A DNA stretch of 64,000 nt from Candidatus Chloroploca asiatica (GCF_002532075.1 NZ_LYXE01000075.1:1-64000); one strand, 5' to 3'. Numbered from the stretch's first letter, positions 53,102-62,084 are shown. A program made the numbers and translations. Notes: generated by a model not told the origin, from the letters alone.

Positions 53102-55687
53102 TCAAAGCGCTGCCATCCCGGTACGCAACACCTCGGCAAATTGTTCAGGAGGAATTGGTTTGCTGAAAAGATAGCCCTGGAAGAAATCGCAGCCCATGTC
53201 GTGCAAAAACTGATACTGCGTCGTAGTTTCGACCCCTTCGGCAACAACCTGCATACTCAGATGATGCGCAAGGGTAATGATTGCATTGACAATCCCGCGG
53301 TCACTGCTATCTTTTTCGAATCCGATTTTGCTCACAAATGAGCGATCAATTTTAAGAACACTGATCGGCAAGCGTTGCAAATAGGCCAGCGATGAAAAGC
53401 CCGTGCCAAAATCATCAATCGCGAGACTCAACCCAAGGCTACGGAGGCTACTCAACTGACGCATCACCGCTTCGACATTGCCCATCAACATACTCTCGGT
53501 CAACTCAATCTCGATCCGCTCTGCCGCGACGTTTGTTTCGGCAAGGATCTGGGTCAAGGTAGCGATGAAATCCTGTTGCGAGAACTGTAACGCGGATACA
53601 TTGACCGCAATGCGGACGGCAGGCAGGCCCGCTGCATCCCACACCCCGATCTGGCGGCAAAGCTCGCGGAGGCACCACTCACCAATTGGCACAATCAAGC
53701 CAAGCTCTTCAGCAAGGGGAATAAACCGTGCGGGAGGAATCTGGCCCAAATCAGGATGCTGCCAGCGCAACAACGACTCAGCGCCAATCACATGGCGTTC
53801 GCGATCCACCTTGGCCTGATAATGCAAGCTCAACTCACCCCGTTCGATAGCGCGACGCAAATGCGTTTCAAGCTGCAGGCGGGCAAGTGCAGCGGTGTTG
53901 ACCGTCGCATCAAAAAACTGAAAACTATTGCGGAGCGTGCTTTTGGCGCGATACATCGCTGCTTCAGCACTACGTTGCAGCGCATCAGCATTTTCGCCAT
54001 CATGCGGATAGAGGCTAGCCCCAATGCTCGCACTGACAAAGAGTTCCTGCTGGTTAATCACAAACGGCGTGCGCAGGGCATCGTGCAGACGGCGAGCGAC
54101 GCGGGTCACCTGCTGTGCGCCGCTCACATCGGGCAAGACGAGCATAAACTCATCGCCACCACGGCGCGCCAGCGTATCGGTGGTCCGCACACAGCCCTCA
54201 AACCGGCGTGCCAACTGGATCAAGAGGGTATCGCCGACGGTATGGCCGAGCGTATCATTGATCTGCTTGAAGCGATCAAGATCGAGCATCATCACCGCCA
54301 TCAAATTCCCCGAACGGCGGGCAATTTCAAGGGCCTGATGCAAGCGATCCTCAAAGAGCAAGCGATTAGGGAGACCGGTGAGTGGATCATGATACGATTG
54401 ATACGCAAGCTGACGGGTATGCTCGTGCTGCTCAATCGCAATTGCCAGCAACTGCCCAACGAGTTCCATAAAGACCAGATCATCGGCATTCGGCACAAGC
54501 GAAACACGACGACAACAGATCAACTGAGCCACCACACCGAGCGCCCCGGCCCGCACCGGCGCACGCCAGACCATCACAATATGCCGAGCCGACAGCAAAG
54601 GGCGGAGGGCCGGCCAGAGTGCCTCGGCTTCAGCCATATCGATGGCCTGAATAGCCAGTGTATCACCTTCCGCATCATTGGCAGACAGCGCATAATCCTT
54701 GGCCCAGCGATCAAGGAGGGCAAGTTCATCGGGGAGGAGCATCTCACTAGGGAGCGAGCGAAAGACCTCGGCGTCAGGCACCAGCAACGCAATATAGATA
54801 CTATCGGGATGCCTATTCTGGGTCATCAACAAAATACGTGCGACGACCGCCTCGAGGCTGCGCTGACGCGCAATCAACTCGAGGGTCTGGCGGCTATCGA
54901 TCTCGAGGTCGTCGCGCTGATGCTGTCTAGTTGTCTCTTCGTGGGTCACAATCGCGTAGATCTTGTAGCCCTCACGACATGCCAGCACATTCATGGCAAA
55001 CCAGCGCGTTCCCTGATCCATCACCAGCGCATATTCACTTTGGTAGTGGGATCGCTGACCCGCCAGCACGGCATGGAGCCCCTCGAGCATCGTCGGGGAA
55101 GGCGGCTCACTTGCTGCGATCAAACGTTTGGCCAGACGCAGATAACTGGATCCAATCTTGCCATACTCTGGGGGAAAGTTCTGGGTAGCAAGAAAGCTTT
55201 GCCAGGCATGATTAGCCGCAATAATCACGCCCTCCGTATCGATCATCACGACCCCAGAGGCCATACTATCAAGCGCCTGATGCAACAGTTGCTGCGACTC
55301 AACCAGCAACTGTTCGCCCCGGCGCTCGAAGGTCACATCGCTCATACGAACGAGATAGGCGGCTTCACCATACCAGGCAATCTCAGTCATCTCGAGGTTG
55401 ATGATCGCAACACTCTGATCGGGGCGAACGATCGTCAGATCACCGATCTGCGCATGCGCCAACGGAAAGCCAAACTCGTGCCCAAGCAAATTCATCGCCG
55501 AACGCCCAAAGAGCGCTTCCGTTGCCGCATTCACCAGACGGATCACACCTTCTGCATCAACGACAGCGAGCGCTTCACGGGCCTCAGCAACCAGGGCTTG
55601 CACCGCATCTTCCGTAGCCAGAGGCAAAGGCGTTGATCCAGGCGTACCATCAGAATGAGTGCGGGAATGTTGCGGATCGAACGTCAT
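53102..55687 (-). CDS. PAS-PAS-GAF-GGDEF-EAL cyclic-di-GMP enzyme, last gene of kai run
   Basis: 861 residues, no TM segment. Two PAS domains (about 27-120, 134-250), a GAF-like region (about 265-420), GGDEF (430-595) and EAL (605-855). The cyclase motif GGDEF (510-514) and I-site RTTD (501-504) are intact. The EAL signature reads AESLLRW (E637-S-L), with DDFGTG (758-763) and AEGVET present, so phosphodiesterase activity is plausible. A dual enzyme that could make or break c-di-GMP according to PAS/GAF input. It starts 62 bp after kaiC on the same strand, suggesting co-transcription. Confidence 0.92.
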   Translation of the reverse strand: MTFDPQHSRTHSDGTPGSTPLPLATEDAVQALVAEAREALAVVDAEGVIRLVNAATEALFGRSAMNLLGHEFGFPLAHAQIGDLTIVRPDQSVAIINLEMTEIAWYGEAAYLVRMSDVTFERRGEQLLVESQQLLHQALDSMASGVVMIDTEGVIIAANHAWQSFLATQNFPPEYGKIGSSYLRLAKRLIAASEPPSPTMLEGLHAVLAGQRSHYQSEYALVMDQGTRWFAMNVLACREGYKIYAIVTHEETTRQHQRDDLEIDSRQTLELIARQRSLEAVVARILLMTQNRHPDSIYIALLVPDAEVFRSLPSEMLLPDELALLDRWAKDYALSANDAEGDTLAIQAIDMAEAEALWPALRPLLSARHIVMVWRAPVRAGALGVVAQLICCRRVSLVPNADDLVFMELVGQLLAIAIEQHEHTRQLAYQSYHDPLTGLPNRLLFEDRLHQALEIARRSGNLMAVMMLDLDRFKQINDTLGHTVGDTLLIQLARRFEGCVRTTDTLARRGGDEFMLVLPDVSGAQQVTRVARRLHDALRTPFVINQQELFVSASIGASLYPHDGENADALQRSAEAAMYRAKSTLRNSFQFFDATVNTAALARLQLETHLRRAIERGELSLHYQAKVDRERHVIGAESLLRWQHPDLGQIPPARFIPLAEELGLIVPIGEWCLRELCRQIGVWDAAGLPAVRIAVNVSALQFSQQDFIATLTQILAETNVAAERIEIELTESMLMGNVEAVMRQLSSLRSLGLSLAIDDFGTGFSSLAYLQRLPISVLKIDRSFVSKIGFEKDSSDRGIVNAIITLAHHLSMQVVAEGVETTTQYQFLHDMGCDFFQGYLFSKPIPPEQFAEVLRTGMAAL

Positions 55688-55749
55688 ACCACCTCACTGG
55701 ACCATTGACGTGCCAGTGGCATAGCAGGGCCAGTCATACAGACACCAGG

Positions 55750-57285
55750 TCAACCTTCGGGCAGCAACGGATTGTCTTCATCACGGAAGAGCGCACTGAG
55801 ACGCTCGATTTCGCTTGGCGCAACATGGGTAAACTGACCAGAGAGAATACCCGAGATATTCCGGAACGGTCGCCCAATATGCATCCCGGTACCATCAATC
55901 GAAAACTCACGAATATCTTTATCGTGCGCCGAGCCACGCATCTTCAGAACCGTCAAACCACGGCGCATCTCACCAAAGAGTTCGACATAGCGCAGCAGAA
56001 TAATCGAGTCAGTGATCGTCGAAATATGCGCCTCGGTAATCGACGTCCCACCAAGCAGGGTCGGGGTCGTCGACGTATAGAGCCCGGCCATCTCTTGATG
56101 TTTAATAAACGAGGTGAGGCCAATCACGAACTCACGAAAGCCCTTGATCGTCGAAACGCGTTCAAGAGCCGAGAGGCTATCAATCGCCACACGCTGGGGG
56201 CGGAAACGCAGAATTTCATCCTGAATCGAAATCAACTGATCCTCAAGGCCAGTCACCTCAGGATAGTTACAAACCACCCGCAGGAGGCCATCCTGTTCCA
56301 TCTGCTCAAAATCAACGCCCCAGCCAATCGCATTACGCGCCAACTGATCGCGGCTCTCTTCAAAAGCAAAGAGCAACGAACGTTCACCGCGCAGGGCACC
56401 CGAGGCCATAAAAGTCGTTGACATGAGCGTCTTACCGGTTCCGGTCGCCCCACTGACGAGAATAATCGAGTCGCGGAAGAAACCGCCCCCGCACATCCGA
56501 TCGAGTTCAGGGGAACCCGAGCTAATCCGCACATTCGACGAGCGCTGCTTCAACTCAATCGCCGACAGCGGGATCACCACGATACCCTGCCCAGGGATCA
56601 CGGTAAAGGGGAAGCCACCTTTTTGATGTGACGTCCCACGGAACTTGAGGATCTCGACGGTACGGCGGCGCTTTTCTTCTTCCAACAGATTGCGCAGGAT
56701 AACCACATCATCAGTGACAAACTCTTCGACCCCATAGCGCCCGATATCACCATACTCGTGGGTACGTTCAGCCGTAATGACCGCTGTGAGGCCCATACTC
56801 TTGAGGGACGTCACAATACGGAACAATTCATTACGCACCACACGGGTATCAGCCAGACGATTAAAGATAGCTCCGAGGCTATCCATCGAAACGCGGGTCG
56901 CCCCGACGCGGCGCACCGCGTGCTCGATGCGAGCCAGCAGCGCACTGAGGTCATAGGCCCCCATAATCATCAACTCATCATCAGCCTGCGGCGAGGCATC
57001 GACAAACGCCCAGCGGCCCTGTTCCTCCCACTCGGCAATATTCCAACCAAAGCCAAGCATATTGCGACGGAGTGCCGCCGGCGACTCCTCAAAGGTCACA
57101 AAGACCCCGGCCTCACCGAGTTGCACGCCAGCAGCCAGAAACTGCGAAGCAAAGACCGTCTTGGCACTGCCCGCCGTACCCGACACAAGCGTGGTTCGTC
57201 CCCGCGGCAACCCACCATTTGCAATATGATCAAAGCCGGGGATACCAGTTGGTAGCCGCTCAATCACTGACACATCTGTAGCCAA
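55750..57285 (-). CDS. kaiC: Circadian clock ATPase/kinase KaiC
   Basis: 511 residues, two RecA-like halves as in full-length KaiC. CI Walker A GTAGSAKT (36-43) and catalytic TFEES (64-68). CII Walker A GATGTGKT (279-286) and AFEES (307-311). The autophosphorylation pair Ser-Thr is kept at S422-T423 in HISTITDSI; the residue equivalent to S. elongatus D427 is Glu (TEAHIST). The C-terminal A-loop/tail region follows ILSGQF. TTG 57285 is supported by GTGGAG 8 nt upstream. kaiB lies 39 bp upstream. No kaiA is present. Confidence 0.96.
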   Translation of the reverse strand: MATDVSVIERLPTGIPGFDHIANGGLPRGRTTLVSGTAGSAKTVFASQFLAAGVQLGEAGVFVTFEESPAALRRNMLGFGWNIAEWEEQGRWAFVDASPQADDELMIMGAYDLSALLARIEHAVRRVGATRVSMDSLGAIFNRLADTRVVRNELFRIVTSLKSMGLTAVITAERTHEYGDIGRYGVEEFVTDDVVILRNLLEEEKRRRTVEILKFRGTSHQKGGFPFTVIPGQGIVVIPLSAIELKQRSSNVRISSGSPELDRMCGGGFFRDSIILVSGATGTGKTLMSTTFMASGALRGERSLLFAFEESRDQLARNAIGWGVDFEQMEQDGLLRVVCNYPEVTGLEDQLISIQDEILRFRPQRVAIDSLSALERVSTIKGFREFVIGLTSFIKHQEMAGLYTSTTPTLLGGTSITEAHISTITDSIILLRYVELFGEMRRGLTVLKMRGSAHDKDIREFSIDGTGMHIGRPFRNISGILSGQFTHVAPSEIERLSALFRDEDNPLLPEG

Positions 57286-57324
57286 GGTGCTTCTCCACTC
57301 TGGGCGTGAGCAAGGCCCGCAACC

Positions 57325-57627
57325 CTACAAACCATCATAAGGCAAATTCAAAGCAGCTAACAATTCTTCGGGAGGAACGCCAAGGTCGCCGATAATACGT
57401 CGCGGCGGCTCAGGAAACTCCTTGATCAAAGTTGGCGTCGCAAGAATTTTCCGTGCCTCAGCCTGCTGAGGATCGGCCAACACATCAATAATCACCAGAT
57501 CGCACTCGTATCTAGCCAGTTCGCGCTCACAGAGGCGCCGTAGGGTTGCAATCGCACGTTCGGCACGCGGAGAGCGTCCAGCCACATACAGATGAAGAAC
57601 TATTTTGCTGGGGGCAGGGCCATTCAT
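57325..57627 (-). CDS. kaiB: Circadian clock protein KaiB
   Basis: 100 residues, close to the usual about 102. The thioredoxin-like KaiB fold is evident: LHLYVAGRSPRAERAIATL, CDLVIIDVLADPQQAEAR, and KILATPTLIKEFPEPPRRII. In cyanobacteria KaiB switches fold to bind phosphorylated KaiC CI. Here it lies between a PAS protein (44-bp gap) and kaiC. Confidence 0.96.
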   Translation of the reverse strand: MNGPAPSKIVLHLYVAGRSPRAERAIATLRRLCERELARYECDLVIIDVLADPQQAEARKILATPTLIKEFPEPPRRIIGDLGVPPEELLAALNLPYDGL

Positions 57628-57671
57628 GACACCTCACAGCGCAGCCTAAAAGCCTGATGCCTGCTCATTGG

Positions 57672-58877
57672 TTACCGTTGCTCCGACACGGGCGACCCCG
57701 GCTCATTTAACAAGGTCATCAGGCGGGCCCGATAGTATGACGCCAGATGACCCATCAACTCAAGAACAAGGAGACGCCCTTCTTCCAGATACGCCTGCTG
57801 CTTCACTTGCGGGGCATTGGCGCTCGCGGCACGAACACTAGCGAGATGCACCTCAATGACATCACGCGCGGTTGCATCATGGTTACCCAGATATTCACCA
57901 AGCTCACGGGGATCCTGTTCAATCGCATAATCAGGCTGAGCGCGATGTCTGAGCGACTCTTCGAGCAACTGTTTGTAAAATGTCAAAGCATGCCGAAACA
58001 CATCAGGCAACCGTTGCCGCAGAACCCCTCCGGCCAGGGGTCGTTTATTCTGCGAGCGTTCACGTGACCGAACATCAACATCGCGCAATTCACGTTCAAA
58101 CTCACTCAGACGAGCGCGCAACATCCGTGCTTCAGCCGCCGCCTCACTGAGCCGCCGATGTTCAGTGACATTCGTATGCGAAACGACGAGTCCCGGGCGG
58201 GTTCCACGCAGAGGGACAACCCGTAAGACAAACCAGCGTTCTTCGTGAGGGGCATGACAGGGATATTCTAACTCAAAAGACGCGAGGCGTCCTTCGAGCA
58301 CCGCCCGCATCCCATCGAGCGTGATGGTTCCTTCTTCTGAGTCAAGCCCCATGGCGTGCTGACAGACAGTAAAATAGTTGACGCCAACACCAGTATACCG
58401 CAATTCGGGATCGCCGTTGGCACGGGCAAAATCACACCAGGACTCGTTCACGGCGATGATCATGCCATTGGCATCAAGCACCGCCAGGTGAACCGTCAAC
58501 GAGTTCAGGATCGCCCAGTTAAAGGCTTCGGCATCACGTAATGCCTGTTGAGCGCGCCGGTGTTCGGTGATATCACGCAATGAAATCAACTGTGCCGGCG
58601 TGCCATCCCACTCGGTATCAACTACCCGCATCTCGGCAACCTGACTTGCCCCGTCAGGATGCAAGAGGTCTATTTCGGCCCGTTCACCGCGCAAAACCGG
58701 AAAACCAAAGATCTGCCCGATCAGATCATCGACACGCCGTCCAAGAATTTCGGCCGCCGCCGGGTTGAGAAAACGCACCAACCCATCACTGTCAACGACA
58801 ATGATCCCATCGGCATTGGCCGCAACAATTTCACGTAGCTGAAAGTCGTCGGTTGGATAGCGCAGACTATCATCCAT
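57672..58877 (-). CDS. PAS-PAS protein with C-terminal helical domain, first gene of kai run
   Basis: 401 residues from ATG 58877 (GAGGTAAG upstream); a longer frame to 58925 runs through a palindrome and is unlikely. PAS1 (about 10-115, opening FQLREIVAANADGIIVVDSD), PAS2 (about 125-240), a charged coiled-coil (LRARLSEFERELRDVDVRSR), then about 140 mostly helical residues. There is no histidine-kinase H-box, no ATPase N/G boxes, no GGDEF and no receiver domain. The C-terminal part reads like a four-helix bundle, loosely similar to RsbU N-terminal domains. It may feed a sensory input to KaiB/KaiC; that is inference. Confidence 0.82.
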   Translation of the reverse strand: MDDSLRYPTDDFQLREIVAANADGIIVVDSDGLVRFLNPAAAEILGRRVDDLIGQIFGFPVLRGERAEIDLLHPDGASQVAEMRVVDTEWDGTPAQLISLRDITEHRRAQQALRDAEAFNWAILNSLTVHLAVLDANGMIIAVNESWCDFARANGDPELRYTGVGVNYFTVCQHAMGLDSEEGTITLDGMRAVLEGRLASFELEYPCHAPHEERWFVLRVVPLRGTRPGLVVSHTNVTEHRRLSEAAAEARMLRARLSEFERELRDVDVRSRERSQNKRPLAGGVLRQRLPDVFRHALTFYKQLLEESLRHRAQPDYAIEQDPRELGEYLGNHDATARDVIEVHLASVRAASANAPQVKQQAYLEEGRLLVLELMGHLASYYRARLMTLLNEPGSPVSEQR

Positions 58878-58904
58878 GGAAGACCGACTTACCTCAATCC
58901 TTTG

Positions 58905-58930
58905 CCGAGGCGGCGCATGTGCCACCTCGG
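58905..58930. promoter_or_regulatory. 26-bp palindrome in the leader of the kai run
   Basis: CCGAGGCGGCGCA/TGTGCCACCTCGG is an imperfect palindrome (11 of 13 pairs plus one G-T), just downstream of the predicted -10. It is a candidate operator or 5' hairpin of the PAS-kaiB-kaiC transcript. Confidence 0.5.
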
Positions 58931-58942
58931 ACGCTATGTTAT

Positions 58943-58971
58943 ATGATCACAGGTTACAGCCTTGCTGTCAA
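58943..58971 (-). promoter_or_regulatory. Predicted promoter of the PAS-kaiB-kaiC run
   Basis: Perfect TTGACA (58966-58971), 17-nt spacer, GATCAT (58943-58948) with TGT just upstream. The -10 matches at four of six. It lies just past the end of potD, so the kai run need not be read from the pot genes. Confidence 0.5.
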
Positions 58972-58986
58972 GCCCCGAGCCTACAA

Positions 58987-60138
58987 TTATTGTCCTTTTA
59001 CCCGCGTCCACAATTCAGTAAAGACAACGGTGTCTTCGTCACGTTCGATCCATTCGAGCCGTTCAAGCATCGCCTCATCGGGCGCAAAGCCCGCAGCGTA
59101 GAGATCCCGGACTTCCTGCGAAAGCAAGGGGATCGCCGCTTCATTCGGGGTAAGGTAGCCAACATAGTCGGCGTTGGTCGCCGCTACGTCGGGCCGCAAG
59201 AGGAAGTTGATAAAGACATGAGCCGTATAAGCGTTGGGCGACTCACGCAAGATGACCAGGTTGTCCATCCAGATCGCCCCACCCTCATCAGGAATGACAA
59301 ATGCTATGTTCGCATTGCCAGAAAATTCGTCCCCGAGACCGGTCCGCGCCTGCATGGCCGCGCCACTCCAGGTATGCGCCAGGATGAATTCTTCCGATGC
59401 GAGCCGACGGTTGACATCCGAGCTATTGTACGAGGCAAGGAAAGGTTTCTGGTCAATCAAGATTGTTTCAACTTGCTGCAGAATGGCTGGATCAGTCGTA
59501 TTGATCGATGCTCCCAGGTATTTGAGCACAGCCCCAGGGGTTTCTCGTTCGTCATCAAGCATACTAAAGCGCCCCCGGAAGGCGGGCAGTTGGGCGGGAT
59601 CAAAGAGTACCGACCAGCTCGTAATGCCCTCGGGGAAGAAGGTACGATTGTAGGCAATCCCGGTCAAGCCATACATATAAGGCACCGAGATGACGTTGCC
59701 AGGATCGAAATACTTATTCAACAACCCCGGGTCAAGATACTGCATATTCGGCAACAATGTCTGATCAAGCGGTGCGGCGAGGTCATCAAGGGCGATGATC
59801 TGAACCGCGTAGTCCGACGGGGCAATCAGATCATAGCCCGAATTGCCCGCCCGGATCTTGGCAATCAGATCTTCGTTTGAGTCAAAGATATCAACAATCA
59901 CCCGTACCCCATACTCCTCTTCAAACTGGGTCAAGATCTCAGGATTGATATAGTCACTCCAGTTGTAGAAATAGAGTTCCCGAGACAACCGGGTCCGGTC
60001 AACGCCATCATCAGTTGCAGCAGATTCGCCGCCCGAAGCATCTGTCGTCGGTACACTCCCCGTCGGGGTGCCCGCACCACACGCCACCAACCAGGGCAAC
60101 ACCAGCACCAGCATCAACCAGAAGAATCTTTGTCGCAT
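58987..60138 (-). CDS. potD: Spermidine/putrescine ABC transporter substrate-binding lipoprotein PotD
   Basis: 383 residues from ATG 60138 with GAGGAG 10 nt upstream. A lipoprotein signal (MRQRFFWLMLVLVLPWLVAC) places the lipidated cysteine at about 20. The mature part starts with a Ser/Thr/Gly linker and then ELYFYNWSDYINPEILTQFE, the hallmark polyamine-binding N-terminus; NSGYDLIAPSDYAVQ and MYGLTGIAYNRTF follow. It captures polyamines outside the membrane for PotABC. A 138-bp gap with a repeat remnant separates it from potC. Confidence 0.94.
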   Translation of the reverse strand: MRQRFFWLMLVLVLPWLVACGAGTPTGSVPTTDASGGESAATDDGVDRTRLSRELYFYNWSDYINPEILTQFEEEYGVRVIVDIFDSNEDLIAKIRAGNSGYDLIAPSDYAVQIIALDDLAAPLDQTLLPNMQYLDPGLLNKYFDPGNVISVPYMYGLTGIAYNRTFFPEGITSWSVLFDPAQLPAFRGRFSMLDDERETPGAVLKYLGASINTTDPAILQQVETILIDQKPFLASYNSSDVNRRLASEEFILAHTWSGAAMQARTGLGDEFSGNANIAFVIPDEGGAIWMDNLVILRESPNAYTAHVFINFLLRPDVAATNADYVGYLTPNEAAIPLLSQEVRDLYAAGFAPDEAMLERLEWIERDEDTVVFTELWTRVKGQ

Positions 60139-60220
60139 TGTTGGGCATCTCCTCACTAGTCTTCTACCTCTGGCACAGCTATCCGTCGCATGCTCGGCGT
60201 CCAGATGCGGTCTCAATACC

Positions 60221-60256
60221 CTTTGTGCCTTTGCGTCTTTGCGTCAAATCATCAGA
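60221..60256. repeat. CTTTGCG-family repeat remnant between potC and potD
   Basis: CTTTGTGCCTTTGCGTCTTT followed by GCGTCAAA is one arm of the hairpin family seen complete at 46376-46456. Here the opposite arm is missing. Confidence 0.55.
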
Positions 60257-60276
60257 AACGTTCGTTCACCGACTCC

Positions 60277-61152
60277 TTACCGTCGGCGCTGCACCAGCTG
60301 TGATAAGACAACCAGCGTAATCGAAACGGCGAGCATCAGCGTCGAAATCGCATTGATTTCGGGTGTAACGGCACGGCGAACTTTATTATAGACCTCAACG
60401 GGCAAGAGGGAGGTGCCAGGTCCCGAGAGAAAGAGGCTGATGATGAAATTGTCGAGCGAGAGGGTAAACGCCAGCAACGCCCCACCCAGAATGCCCGGCA
60501 GGATCATCGGGAAGGTGATCCGCCAGAAGGTTTGCCAGCTATTCGCCCCGAGATCGCGGGCGGCTTCCTCCAAACGACGATCGAAATGTTTCAGACTCGC
60601 CCGCACCACAATCGTGACAAAACTGATACTAAACGCAATATGGCCGATGATCACGGTCACAAGGCTCCGCCGTACCACTTCGCCCGTCACGACACGAATG
60701 AACTCGAGGACGAGGGCCGAGAAGGCGAGCAACGAGACCGCCATCGCGATTTCGGGGATCACCACGGGCAAGTAGATCACCGCATCAACGCCAGTACGCC
60801 CGCGAAAACGGTGGCGTTCCATCGCCAGGGCGAGCAGGGTGCCAAAGATCGTCGAAACAACGGTCGAGACAAAGGCCACATAGAGCGTATTGCCTGCGGC
60901 CCCCATCAGGCGATCATTGGCGAACATGCGCACATACCACTCGAGCGTAAAGCCTGTCCAGCGCACGCCAAACTCGTCACGGGTAAACGAAAAGACGACG
61001 AGCACGAAAATCGGCCCATAGAGAAAGAGATACATCAGGAACGCATGCAAGGTCAAAGTCAGGCGGCCCCAGGTCAAGGCACCGCTGTTGAAACGCGGCC
61101 ACCAGGAGGCTGCCCGCTGCGCACGCTTGTTCTGCGGTTGCGCCTCGATCAT
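60277..61152 (-). CDS. potC: Spermidine/putrescine ABC transporter permease PotC
   Basis: 291 residues, about six TM segments. The EAA-loop region reads LEEAARDLGANSWQTFWRIT with the typical glycine. FTLEWYVRMFANDRLM and VIYLPVVIPEIAMAVSLL are characteristic of the PotC/PotI group. ATG 61152 overlaps the potB stop by ATGA. Confidence 0.95.
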   Translation of the reverse strand: MIEAQPQNKRAQRAASWWPRFNSGALTWGRLTLTLHAFLMYLFLYGPIFVLVVFSFTRDEFGVRWTGFTLEWYVRMFANDRLMGAAGNTLYVAFVSTVVSTIFGTLLALAMERHRFRGRTGVDAVIYLPVVIPEIAMAVSLLAFSALVLEFIRVVTGEVVRRSLVTVIIGHIAFSISFVTIVVRASLKHFDRRLEEAARDLGANSWQTFWRITFPMILPGILGGALLAFTLSLDNFIISLFLSGPGTSLLPVEVYNKVRRAVTPEINAISTLMLAVSITLVVLSQLVQRRR

Positions 61153-62024
61153 CGATCTTCCTCCGTTGTCGAGCGAAAATAGAGCAAGATGAAGCCCAGC
61201 AACACGATCATCATCACCGTTGACATCGCCGAACCCAGCGGCCAGTTGGGTGGATTCGAGCGCAAGAAGAGGCGTTGGATCAGATTGCCGATATAATCAA
61301 CCTTGGCCCCGCCAAGCAATTCACTCACCACAAATTGACCAATGGTGGGAATAAAGACCAGCACAGCCCCTGCGGCCACCCCCGGCATCGTCATGGGCAG
61401 CATGATATGCCAAAAGGCGTGCCACTTGCTCGCCCCGAGATCCGCCCCGGCTTCCATCAGGGTAAAATCAAAGCGATCCAGGGCCGCATAGATCGGCAGC
61501 ACCATAAAAGGCAACTCACCATAGACCAACCCAAGCAACGTCGCCCCTTCGGTATTGAGCAAAAAGAGGGTTGGCAGGCCCATGGCCCCCAGGGTCGTAT
61601 TGATCAACCCATTATTCGCCAGGATAATCTGCCAGGCATAAATCCGGACGAGAAAATTGGTCCAGAAGGGGATCAACACCAGGATCAAGAGCACTAGGCG
61701 TACCCGCGGCGGTTGCTTGACGATAAAGAGGGCCAGGGGATAGCCAAGCAAGAGGGCAAAGAGCGTGGTCAGCCCACTGATCCAGAGTGAACGCACATAC
61801 GCATTCACATAGCTTGACTGGGTAAAAAGATCAACATAATTTTGCAGGGTTGGCTGCCAGAGAAGGTTACCCCGGGGCCCATTGGTGAGAAAGCTGTAGA
61901 CCAGAATCACCAACAAGGGCAAGAGAAAAAAGACGAGCAGCCACAACATCCCTGGCGCAAGCAGGGCTATCAGACGACGCTGCTCACGGCGCTGCTGCTC
62001 ACGTTCAAATGACGATAATGCCAT
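61149..62024 (-). CDS. potB: Spermidine/putrescine ABC transporter permease PotB
   Basis: 291 residues, about six TM segments. The EAA loop is LMEAGADLGASKWHAFWHIM, and VYGELPFMVLPIYAALDRFD and the NLIQRLFL region near the C-terminus are typical of PotB/PotH. It is translationally coupled to potC and lies 60 bp after potA. Confidence 0.95.
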   Translation of the reverse strand: MALSSFEREQQRREQRRLIALLAPGMLWLLVFFLLPLLVILVYSFLTNGPRGNLLWQPTLQNYVDLFTQSSYVNAYVRSLWISGLTTLFALLLGYPLALFIVKQPPRVRLVLLILVLIPFWTNFLVRIYAWQIILANNGLINTTLGAMGLPTLFLLNTEGATLLGLVYGELPFMVLPIYAALDRFDFTLMEAGADLGASKWHAFWHIMLPMTMPGVAAGAVLVFIPTIGQFVVSELLGGAKVDYIGNLIQRLFLRSNPPNWPLGSAMSTVMMIVLLGFILLYFRSTTEEDR

Positions 62025-62084
62025 GTGCTTCCTCCGAGTCTCTGTCGGAACATCCAGGGCACGGTCGCGCTCAAACGCTCCCCG

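Noticed and set aside
53756-55636. 626-codon plus-strand frame opposite the GGDEF-EAL gene
   Set aside because: Antisense of conserved GGDEF/EAL motifs; its product is arginine/histidine/isoleucine-rich without domains.
57672-58877. Histidine kinase (SasA/CikA-like) beside kaiB
   Set aside because: No H-box, N-box or G-box is present after the PAS domains.
53000-60200. kaiA gene near kaiBC
   Set aside because: No open frame resembling KaiA by sequence; only the structural analogy of the PAS protein remains.
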